Below are positions 54,954 to 64,000 of a stretch of DNA of 64,000 bases, piece after piece. The position numbers and the translations under genes are program-made. The notes beneath the pieces were generated by a model. It saw only the letters and a list, made by a program, of their open reading frames with translations. It made no database searches and was not told the DNA's origin. The stretch's first letter is position 1, and the number at the start of each line of letters is the position of its first letter. Source of the stretch: Strongyloides papillosus (lineage: Eukaryota; Nematoda; Chromadorea; Rhabditida; Strongyloididae); NCBI GenBank assembly GCA_005656395.1, contig SRSI01000009.1, positions 1,550,001-1,614,000 on the forward strand, in the 5' to 3' direction.

Positions 54954-56212
54954 ATGAGAGAAAACAAGAAGAATAATAATTTTATTATTATTTTATCTGT
55001 ACTTCACATAATATTTATTGTATTATTTGGTATTTTCACTAAATTTCAGGAAAAGTTCAAATAACAATGCCACAGAAAATATATATATTTCACAGATATT
55101 AATGCCATGATATTTATTGGTTTTGGTTTTTTAATGACATTTTTAAGGAGATATGGTTTTTCTGCTGTTGGTGTTAATATGCTCCTTGCCTGTACCACTA
55201 TTGAATGGTCAATCATAATTAGAGGTTTACTTAGTGAGGAATTTATGGAACATGGGTATTTTACATTAACAATTAATAGTATTATTTATGGAGATATTTC
55301 TGCTGCTGTTATACTTATATCAATGGTGCTGTATTGGGAAAATTATCACCAATACAATATCTTATAATGGCATTTTTTGAAGTACCTGCTGCTTTAATAA
55401 CAGAACACATAATAATTGAAGTTTTACATGTTACTGATTGTGGTGGATCAATTGTTGTACATGTATTTGGAGCTTATTTTGGATTAGCAATTGCAAAAGT
55501 ACTCGACCGTGATGGTATTAAAAAATCTAACCATGAAGGTTCAATTTATCATAGTGATATCTTTGCTATGATTGGGACATTAGTTCTTTGGATATTTTGG
55601 GTAGGGTAGTTTTAATGCTGCTTTAGCAGACGGCGAGGAGGCAAAGAGACGATGTCTCATTAATACACTTTTATCACTTTCTGCTGCTACGATTGCAACC
55701 TTTGTTACTTCACAATTTGTAAATCAACATCGTAAATTTGATATGGTTCATATGGCAAATTCAACATTGGCAGGAGGTGTTGCTATTGGAACAGCATCTA
55801 ACTTAATTTTAAGTCCATTTATTTCTTTGATTGTTGGAACAATAAGTGGAGTTATAAGTGTTTTAGGTAATATTTATATTTTAATTTAAAAAGAAAAGTA
55901 TTTTTAATAGGTTTTAGGATTATAACACCCTACTTTGAGTAAAAAGTTTGGAATACACGCACATGTGGGGGTTGGAAATTTGCACGGAATTCCAGGTATT
56001 CTTGCTGGTCTTACATCAGTTGTTATTGCATTATTTATACAAGAGAAGATTTGGTGATGAATATTCATTCGATATCTTTCCGACAAGTTTGGAAGATCAT
56101 ACAAACACAAGCTTTATATCAAGTAATAGGTTAGGAATCGCTTTATTCATCAATTGTAACAGGAGCAATAACGGCCTTTATTCTCGACTTAAAAATTGAT
56201 CAAGTACCATGA
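54954..56212 (+). CDS. Rh-type ammonium channel, many frame breaks
   Basis: The pieces spell an Rh glycoprotein (RHR-1/RHR-2, RhCG type): an N-terminal membrane segment with NNATEN sequon, then MIFIGFGFLMTFLRRYGFSA, VLGKLSPIQYLIMAFFE, GSIVVHVFGAYFGLAIAK, SDIFAMIGTLVLWIFW, SFNAALADGE, HMANSTLAGGVAIGTAS, VGNLHGIPGI and SFDIFPTS. Rh channels move NH3/NH4+ or CO2 across membranes. They are spread over all three frames with at least eight changes, about one per 130 bp (e.g. near 55051, 55085 in an AT run, 55324, 55607, 55940, 56045, 56100-56150), plus one true intron near 55866-55910 (GTAATA...AATAG). The two membrane-core His and pore signature segments are otherwise intact. Pseudogene or bad consensus; see the findings. 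Confidence 0.7.
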
Positions 56213-56936
56213 AGACTTATTTTCTGAAAGGTACATACACCATGTGATTTGATTTTACAACAAGAATTATGGGCACATGATAATGTGAGATTACAGAAAA
56301 AAAAGAATTTAAATTTTTTTATAAAAAAAACTTTATATAAAAATTAGATAAAATTAAAAGAATAATATATAGATATTTTGTAAATAAATACTTATTTTTA
56401 AATACTCTACTATAAATAAATTAACAAAAAATTATTTTAATTTTTAAAGTCCCTGTCATCATTAGCCATATAGTATTTATTTCTCGTAAACTTGATTGTT
56501 ATTCATATCACTAAATTAATCACAACAATTTTTTCTATAAATATCATGCACATTAAAATATCTTAAAATCAACAAATTGTTTTAGTGCAAATAATTAGGT
56601 TGACATTCTATAATTATAATGATATTACTTTAATAATTTGTTTTATTAAAAAAATTAGCAACATATTAAATTAAATCTTAAAAAACAATATAAAAAATAT
56701 ATTAATGTTTTATAGCACTATTAAAATTAAGTAAACGATAATATATTATTATACAAACATTACAAAAATACCTATTAATTATTTCAACAAATAGACTACA
56801 AAAAACTATTTATATTGTAGTTTTAACCATTAATTTTTACAATTTTAATAATAAAATATATTTAAAATGTTTAAAAATTCGAATAATTTATTAAAAAAAA
56901 GAAACAGTGCGATATCATTAATTGACAAATAATACA
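56213..56936. other. AT-rich spacer between convergent genes
   Basis: About 0.7 kb; may hold the true end of the Rh gene (a frame reading EDLFSERYIHHV directly after 56212) and the 3' UTR of the TBC gene. Nothing else seen. Confidence 0.35.
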
Positions 56937-59900
56937 TTATGATACGGATGTTTGCAAAAATGCAAAAGGAAATGATTTTTTACCCACTAGTATCTTTCGT
57001 AAACTTTTATCTTCAATTGGGTCATTTATCCAAAGCTTCTAAAATATTAATGTTATAAAGAATGTTAATTTAAAAAAAACAACTTACCGTTGCTGGTTCT
57101 TGTCTCCATATTAGAAGTGCTTCTTCACTTGTATTATACTTACCAGTCCCTGTTAAGACAATATCTTCATCATTAGCTTTGCTAGCAATTATACTTTGTA
57201 TTGACTCATCTGATATTTTTAATTTCATTAGTAATTCAAGTTGTATATTTCGATCTTGTACAGATGATGGTTTTCGATTGTCTTCGAACTCTAAATCTTT
57301 TCTACGTAAATGTGTTTTATTTAGTATATTATCCTCATCGTCAGATGCTTCTGATATTTTGATTGCAATAATAAATCATTCGTTTCAATAGATCTTGGGT
57401 TTCGGGATAATTTACGCCTTGGTATTTGTACGGTTTTGTTTATTGGTGTTCTTCAGCAAGAAAATCTACTGCAAGACCACTTGTATCAGCAAAAAGATTC
57501 AAATCTTCATCAGAATAAATTTCAAAAAGATCATCAAATTCCATTGATTGATTTAGCAGTTGAAAAACCTGTTGATGGTGAATTAATATCATATTCATTA
57601 GCCATACTAATGATGGCTTTGCACTACTATATTTACGAAATATCGGAGTTCTTGAATTTGTCTCGTCATTATTACCAATAGAACTGTTTGAAGATATTGG
57701 TTTTAAATTACAATATTTTTTAACACTCAAAACAGCCTGCCGTTTCTTACCGTTATTACAAAATTCATCGTTCTCTTCAATAACTTTAGTGTATCCCATA
57801 AAACGCGCTTCTTCTCCGACGTTATCAAGAATATTACTAGGGCAATCTTTGTCAAATGGTTCAAGAGAAACACTATAACGTGTTGTTCTTTCATCATTTT
57901 TTACCAAATCATCTTCTCTCATAGCTTCAGCTTGTGTAATTTCATCTTTCGTTGGAATATAACAAATATTCTTCATATGATAGGGCATATTTGCATGTTC
58001 CTCTAGATTGAAATCAGGTGAAATTCTTTTTCCTGTTGGATATTTTATTTTACATTCAGGACTTTCAACTTTTTGACAAACATTCCGATGATAAATTATC
58101 AATCGAAATTTCATCTTTTTTCTCTTTAACCTCATATAACATTAAATATCCATCAACAGTTCCTATCCATAATGTATTATTAAAATACATTAATGCACTA
58201 TCTCTACATTATCCTCTAATTCGTCATTTGTTTCATTGAAACTTGGTTTTCTATGAAGTTTATCATACTTAGCATCGAAAAGTAATATACATGTATTATC
58301 ATCACTCCATAATTGAACTAATGAAGAATGAACGGTTGCCATAAATACACCATAGTCAGAATTTTGAAGACATCGAATTTTTTCAAAAAAAGATGAACTT
58401 CCACCATTGGCAAATGAAGCAACATATATATGATTTATGATAGATAAAGTCCTGTAGTAGAAAAAATTTTATTTTTAGATCTTTTTAGTATTTTTTACAA
58501 ATATTTTCACTGAAGATTTACAAGCTTCATTTCTACTTTTTATAATTTAAGATTTTTAAATTAACTAACTAGATTTTTGTTGTACTACGGTGTGTTTTAG
58601 ATGTAGAAATTAGCGCTTGATAAATATATGTGAACCTAATGAGTAAGTTTTTAATATCCTGGGGCAGTTCTAGGAGGTGGACAGTGTGCGCAACTTCCTT
58701 TTTCACCTTGAGCTCCTTGTTCTCCTGGGGTACCTGGTTGTCCTGGTGCTCCTGGGGCTCCTGGTGCTCCAGCATCTCCTGGTGGTCCTTGTGGTCCTGG
58801 TTGTCCAGCTTCTCCTGGGGTTCCTGGTTGTCCGTCAGCTCCTGGGGCACCTGGAGCGCCGGCTGGTCCTGCTGGTCCAACTGGTCCTTCGACATCAGTA
58901 ACAACACCTGGTGCACCTGGGGCGCCAGCATTTCCTGGGTGTCCATCTGCTCCTGGTGCTCCTGGAGCGCCAGCTTGTCCGTCACTTCCTGGTTTTCCTG
59001 CAGCTCCTGGTGCTCCTGGGGCTCCTGCGTTTCCATTTGGTCCTTTTGGTCCTGGGTTACCGGCTGGTCCTGGTGGTCCGGCTGGGCAATCGAAACAGAA
59101 TTGGCTAGCATCAAGTGGAGCTTCTTGTGGAGCGTCTTTACCTGGTGCACCTGGTTTTCCTGGAGTTCCATCTCTACCATCATGTCCATCTGGCCCTGGG
59201 GCGCCAGCTGGTCCTGGAAGACCACTTCCACATGAACAACAAGTTCCGGCAGCTTCAGATACAGATCCACCGACTCCAGCATCAACACCACCATAAGCTT
59301 GTCTTGAATGTCTGAAGGCGGCAGAAGCTGATGATACACCAGATGATCTGTGGGTAGCTGATCTTTTGAATTTCTTAGAAATGGCACGTGCACCTTCCAT
59401 GGAATGGTAAGTTTCTAACAATTTATCGACTCTGTGCCTGCATACTTCAATCTCAAGATCAAGAGCTGATTGAGTATGTTGCAAATAAGAATAAACCGAT
59501 GGTACCAAAATGACTGCTATTATGGTAGCGAAACATGAAATGCTGATTCCGAAGATGGCTAATCTTTTCATAGAATCAGCTTCGTTTTTCATAGCTTTAG
59601 GATCCATGGTAAATACTATTAAAAGAATTTATAATTTATTAAAGTAAACTACTTACCTTAAGTCGTTTAGTTATGAAACTTATTTGACTTGTGTAAAATA
59701 GTTACTTTAATGATTCTTTTATAGTATTTAACCATATTATGTGCCAACCCCTTATTAATTTATGTTCTTATTTTTGTTAAACATATTTGATCACATAAAA
59801 AACATCAAGGCTACTTTCACTATTAGTTTATTCTTTTTAAAGATTTTGTTAATGCGCAAATACTGGTTTCATATTAACATTGCTATTTATTTCTTAAAAA

Positions 59901-62900
59901 TCAAGCTCAACTTTTTATTGCTATGTATCACTATTTTATAAAATTATAATTCATATAATGTGTAGATAGGATGCCGATAAGGGAAATGATATAGTTGGGT
60001 AAAACCAGTTAATATTAAACTAAAACTTTTAATAATAACCTTTTTACATTTCTACGTCTCTACTCTATCCTTTTTATTTATTTTTTTTATTCAAATATAA
60101 TTCTACGATAAAGTGAAGTAATTAATCTTCAGTAAAAATAAAATGTTAATTAATAAACATAAATTTTTTTTCAAGAAAAAAAATTAGTTTATCGTAAATA
60201 TCTTTAAATTTCCATTTTTTGGTAAACTTACCTGCAACATATCTTCACAATTTTACTACTCGCAACAGCAAGCCAAAGTGTATCTTCAACTATTATAGCA
60301 TCAGTTATTCCTGGAGCAACATTAACATTAAATATTTCTAAACTCGTTGGTGATCTATCCATTACATTTTCAAGAACTGTTAACGTTCCATTAGCTAGTG
60401 TGCAATATAATCGTTCATCAAATATAAAAATTTTTAAAGCAACGTCCCTTAATTTTAATTCCCATAGTGTTTTTATTTCTAAACTTCCTGGTACAAATTC
60501 AATTGATACAATGTACCCGGAAATTAAACTAATAAAGGCCGTCTTTTCACTAATAAAACACATTGTCACTGGTTTACAGTCAAATTCTATTTTAGCAAGT
60601 TCCATATGCCTATTAAGGTTAAATTCAATAATAGCTATTTTTCCAATTTTTTGATGCCCCATCAAAACATATGCACATCTATATCTATCATATGGATTAA
60701 TGATCAAAGATGATATAGGGAGATCATTCTCTTTAATATCATTATTTGGTAAAATCATCATAGCTAGTTGTGAACGCATCTTCTTTTTATGGTTAAATTT
60801 TTCTTCCAATAATTTTACATAAGCATCATGCTTCTGTCGTAGCACATTCCTCGAGGGCATTGGATTCATTTCTTCAAAGGCAGCTTTAATTAAACCATCA
60901 CAATCATATGTAAGCTTAACTGATGCTTTTAAAACTTTCATAACTCCAATGGTATCAGTTCTTTTTAACAACTCATCTTCATGTAATGCTAAAAGTGCCA
61001 ATGAAAATCGAAATAATACTTTTGGTCCTTCTACTAAAAAACAATCCCATATTCGTAGCATTGTTTGAAATGGTACTGCATCATAAAAAAGTGTCAAAAA
61101 CCAATTTAAGGTTACTGTAGTCAAATCAATGTCATATATCTCTAAATGGTGAGCTAATTTAGGCAATTTTACTTCAATTAATTCCTTTAAAACTTCCATA
61201 TGAGCTTGAGCACTTGTTAAATTCTCATCATAATATGATGGTGGGAAATATTTTTCTGTTATTGCTACTAAAAACCAAAATGAATCTTCTGCAGAAAGAA
61301 ATAACAAAGCAACTGATGCTATAAAATTTAATCCTTGACAATATCCTCCTTTCATTCCAACCGTTGATGCACTATATAAACAAAAATTTTTTAAAACATT
61401 TTCTAATTTTGCAACACCACTGCTTGTAGCTGAATTAAAATAAATGCTTAAGGGTGCTGTACGAAGAAGATCTATTTGAACTTGTTTTTGAAAATACATT
61501 GAATAATGTTGTTCGGCAAGTGTACCTCTTGAATTTGATAAATTTGTATAATAATATTTTCCATATTTTTCTTTAATATCAAGTACTGTTTGATTGATTA
61601 AAATTTTCCATATACTTGGCCTCATTGATCTCGGTACTCCTGCTCTAACTAAATTACGTATTTCTAATCGATTTTTAAAAATAAATGTGTTTTGCTCTAA
61701 TATTTGCTTCCATTTTATTTTTAAATCAGCATATTCAACAGTTTGTGATTGATAATAAGAATGGAGTTGTGTACAAATATATTGTAAAGCTAAGGATGGA
61801 TCGGTAAATGAATGCTTAAAACCATATTCATCTACATAACAATTACTTGTTGACATAACCGAGTCAAATGTTGGCAATGATGGATCAGATTCTCTTGCTT
61901 TATCTAATAATTTTTTTACACGTTTTTCATGCTAAAATAAAAATAATTTAAAAATCAAGGTCAATTAAGATTATGTTTTTAATAAATATTATATGCTTTT
62001 TATAAAATTACTACAACTACTACTACTACACATACCACATCACCACCAAATAATCTAACCTGCACTGTATCCAAATTTGAATTACTTTCATTTATAGGTA
62101 TTCTTAAACAACTCTGTAATAAGAAAACATACTCTCTTCGTTGATTATCATTTTCACATTCAAGTGATAAATTTTTACATGTTAATTCATCAATCTTTTT
62201 CTGTAAACTACTCATTTTTTCATCTTTTTGTTTATTTTCAATACTTAAACATTTAACTTGCTCAGATAAAGCTTTCTCCAGTTCATGTGATGTTGCTTTA
62301 GTTAAATCAAGTGCCAACAGTGCACTATTTCTCCTTTTAAATGATTCCATTTCATCTTTTAATGTTTTAACATTCTCTTTTAATTGTATATTTTCATCAA
62401 TAACTTGGGTTATGGTTTCTTTTTGTCTTTGTGTTAATGAACGAAGTTCTATTAGTTCATTATATAAACCAGTCGTGGATGACATTTCTGATACTTGATC
62501 TGAACGAAAAGTTTCAGTTGAGCCGGAAGAAAACGAGTTAACTCGAGAAAGGAGTATATGTGATACATCTCCACCAGATGAATGACCTGAATCTTGTAAT
62601 GTAACATTTAAATGATCCGCTTCATCATCGGGATCAGGAATATTCATACCTTGTTGTGTCTTAACATCGATTCCACTTTCCTTTAATTCATCACTTAATA
62701 TTTTGTCATCAGATTCCGGATTATTTTCAATAAATGTTTCTTCCTTTTGTTTGTCAACCCAATTACTAACCCATTTTCTACTTTTCTCATCCCCTTTTTC
62801 ATTACATATAATTGAAGATTGTTGAGCATTCAATGGGTTACTTTTTTTTATCATTATTCTTTTACTTCTTGTCAATCCTTTTCTTATTTGGATGGGTGAA

Positions 62901-63653
62901 GTGTTTCTTGAAGATAATGAGGTATTTGATAGTTTATTTGAAGGGTATAAACGAATTGGATCCGTTGATACTAAACAAAAATAAATTTTATAAAATAATT
63001 TATACTTACTTGATGGTCTCCTTTTTGTTTTATTAATTTCAGTTTGTTTTAAATTTTCTTCATGCTCTTCCACTTTTTTCTTATTGTTTATATTTGCTAA
63101 TTTTTTCATTTCATCTCTAAACTTATACCAATCTATGTCATTATTTGAGGTAGATGTAGATCTATGATATTCTTGTATTCCAAAAATTGCTAGCGAATCA
63201 TCATTTTTTGATACTTCTTCATTATTCTTTACATTATTACAATGATGATTAATTGCACCATGCCAACATAAAGCACTTTGCACATTAGGTGCTAAAAATT
63301 CATACTTTCTATATTGAGTTGTTACACTAAATGTTGTTGAATTAGGTAATAACTCAGAACAGGATGCGTTTACTAAAGGTATCCTTCCTGTTGGTTCTTT
63401 TTTCTTTTTTATAAAATCATCTCTTTCTTTAAAATAATATATTGTGTCTGTAGTTTCTTCTAATGCAAAATAAAAAACTTTTCTTGATTTTAAATAATCA
63501 AATGCTAAATAAAATTATGTTATACTTGGAGAAGATGTATAACTTACTTCCTCCTGATACTTTTAATGTCAAATAACCTTCTAAACTATAACAATAAGAA
63601 CCTGTCACAGAATCTGTTGCACTGGAGGAACTACTTTTTTTTCTTGAAATCAT
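56937..63653 (-). CDS. TBC1D2: PH-coiled coil-TBC RabGAP with C-terminal propeller-like region
   Basis: Exons 63653-63548, 63504-63010, 62970-62060, 61931-60232, then after a 1,780-nt intron 58451 down to 57088, and 57038-56937. The first four keep phase and encode 1,070 residues: a PH domain ([20 protein letters not shown] to [16 protein letters not shown]), a coiled coil (about 330-500), and a TBC domain (about 600-820) with both catalytic fingers, VQIDLLR (IxxDxxR arginine) and GGYCQGLN (YxQ). This part matches TBC1D2/TBC-2, a RabGAP of endosomes. From about 870 on, repeated beta segments ([51 protein letters not shown]) look like the propeller of ARHGEF10/JIP-type proteins. The 56.9-58.4 kb part has several frame breaks (near 58192, 58068, 57620, 57545, 57375). 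Confidence 0.82.
58651..59607 (-). CDS. Cuticle collagen, nested in an intron of the TBC gene
   Basis: An intact 318-residue nematode cuticle collagen. An N-terminal membrane segment ([20 protein letters not shown], about 15-40) is followed by a furin-like site KKFKR (residues 78-82), a Ser/Ala region, the Cys triad CCSCG, a first Gly-X-Y block, FCFDC, the main Gly-X-Y blocks (rich in GAPGAPG) and the C-terminal [13 protein letters not shown], an ending typical of the COL-12/COL-13 group. It forms the exoskeleton after cross-linking. Base composition is far richer in G+C than anything around, due to Gly/Pro codons. The gene lies on the same strand inside the 1,780-nt intron (60231-58452) of the TBC-propeller gene, with its own TATA box and a 40-nt 5' UTR intron. 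Confidence 0.96.
   Translation of the reverse strand: MDPKAMKNEADSMKRLAIFGISISCFATIIAVILVPSVYSYLQHTQSALDLEIEVCRHRVDKLLETYHSMEGARAISKKFKRSATHRSSGVSSASAAFRHSRQAYGGVDAGVGGSVSEAAGTCCSCGSGLPGPAGAPGPDGHDGRDGTPGKPGAPGKDAPQEAPLDASQFCFDCPAGPPGPAGNPGPKGPNGNAGAPGAPGAAGKPGSDGQAGAPGAPGADGHPGNAGAPGAPGVVTDVEGPVGPAGPAGAPGAPGADGQPGTPGEAGQPGPQGPPGDAGAPGAPGAPGQPGTPGEQGAQGEKGSCAHCPPPRTAPGY
59616..59655 (-). other. 5' UTR intron of the collagen gene
   Basis: AAG|GTAAGT at 59655 and TTTTAATAG at 59616 delimit a 40-nt intron just upstream of the collagen ATG, so the collagen mRNA probably has a short noncoding first exon; alternatively the acceptor receives a spliced leader. Confidence 0.5.
59716..59723 (-). promoter_or_regulatory. 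TATA box of the nested collagen gene
   Basis: TATAAAAG on the minus strand, about 110 bp upstream of the collagen ATG and about 60 bp before the donor of the leader intron. It supports independent transcription of the collagen from inside the host intron. Confidence 0.55.
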
Positions 63654-64000
63654 ACTTATTAACTTTTTAATAAAGTTAATTTCATATGCTCTTTTCTGGA
63701 CAGGATATATATCACCAAAAATAATTTGCAGAAATATATTTAAAATATATAGTTATAAAATTATATAAAAATTAACAAAACTAAAAATCATGATTATTAT
63801 TTTCAATATTTTTTAAAATGTACTTAATATACGATATAATTTATTTAAAATAAAAAATGCAAAAAACATTGATATATTTGAAATATAATCGCTAAAATAT
63901 GAACAAATAATTTCCATAAACTTATTACATCTAAATTAATGTAATAATAAGCCGATTTTTGTCGATTTTTAATTGGGGATTGTTGAAAGGTTTAATATTT
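63654..64000. other. Upstream region of the TBC gene
   Basis: About 350 bp of AT-rich DNA to the window edge. No coding frame seen; it may hold the promoter of the TBC gene. Confidence 0.35.

Noticed and set aside
55948..56199. An 83-codon frame at the end of the Rh gene considered as a separate small gene.
   Set aside because: Only its middle (FGDEYSFDIFPTS) is meaningful and that belongs to the Rh protein; the rest is out of frame.
58651..59235. Regular short repeats that could be mistaken for a CRISPR-like array.
   Set aside because: The 9-bp periodicity encodes Gly-X-Y triplets; there are no spacers and the organism is a nematode.
58569..59393. Long frames on both strands across the collagen gene, reading as Leu/Gln/Ser/Trp-rich proteins.
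   Set aside because: They are shadows of the Gly-X-Y nonanucleotide repeats of the intact collagen frame; the collagen has all family signatures.
62000..62059. Val-rich tail that would follow the coiled coil of the TBC gene if translated through.
   Set aside because: It is the start of a 128-nt intron containing a (TAC)n-type microsatellite; splicing CAG|GTTAGA to TTTTAG|CAT restores HEKRVKKLL before the TBC domain.

Overview
The window is a gene-dense piece of an AT-rich nematode genome, most likely from the Strongyloides group (clade IV). The basis is short introns (mostly 37-50 nt, AT-rich, GT...TTTAG), polypyrimidine-AG sites just upstream of many start codons that look like spliced-leader trans-splice acceptors, a nematode-type cuticle collagen, and single orthologues of worm genes (raptor/daf-15, Hippo kinase, LIN-1-type ETS factor, Rh ammonium channel, S1P lyase). 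The species call is inference.

Layout. 1-1437 (-) is the N-terminal part of a TTF2-type SNF2 ATPase running off the left edge. 2022-3553 (+) is PRPF31. 4677-13784 (-) is a tight co-directional block: POLD2, YIF1, a lysophosphatidate acyltransferase, CDK5RAP3 and valyl-tRNA synthetase, with 192-348 bp gaps. 14159-15137 (+) is an unrecognised membrane protein. 16182-17822 (+) is an unrecognised protein built from about eight repeats of roughly 43 residues. 18243-19801 (+) is the CCA-adding enzyme. 21189-22217 (-) is a CK1/TTBK-type kinase with an apparent GC-AG intron. 22372-22823 (-) is a small secreted protein. 23994-25279 (+) is a SEC14/GOLD protein, preceded by a microRNA-like hairpin. 25403-29985 (-) is ZPR1, GLRX3 and SRRT/ARS2. 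31659-36305 (+) is raptor and 36730-37878 (+) is ERAL1. 37939-38698 holds two divergent small secreted proteins, one Arg-rich and one His-rich. 39010-40464 (-) is a LIN-1/ELK-type ETS factor, 41906-43340 (-) a secreted MAM-like protein, 44281-45813 (-) the MST/Hippo kinase.

From about 47.9 to 58.2 kb every gene except the nested collagen locus carries reading-frame breaks (an unknown Pro/Asn-rich protein, a spermidine-synthase-fold protein, S1P lyase, an Rh channel, and the 3' part of a TBC gene), while the protein sequence between breaks stays well conserved. This looks more like a stretch of poor consensus than like several independent pseudogenes. 56937-63653 (-) is one large gene encoding PH, coiled coil, TBC RabGAP and a C-terminal propeller-like region. 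One of its introns (1,780 nt) contains a complete cuticle collagen gene with its own TATA box.

Intergenic DNA is AT-rich and mostly featureless, but holds three inverted-repeat relics of DNA transposons (mariner-like at 43.75-44.25 kb, Tc1-like at 50.9-51.1 kb, possibly pogo-like at 38.8 kb). The genes are mainly housekeeping (transcription, splicing, translation, DNA replication, Fe-S delivery, membrane traffic) with two growth-control proteins (raptor, Hippo kinase). No prokaryotic feature or CRISPR array was seen. The best candidates for undescribed biology are the 43-residue repeat protein, the TBC-propeller fusion with its nested collagen, the paired His-rich and Arg-rich peptides, and the hairpin at 23.7 kb.
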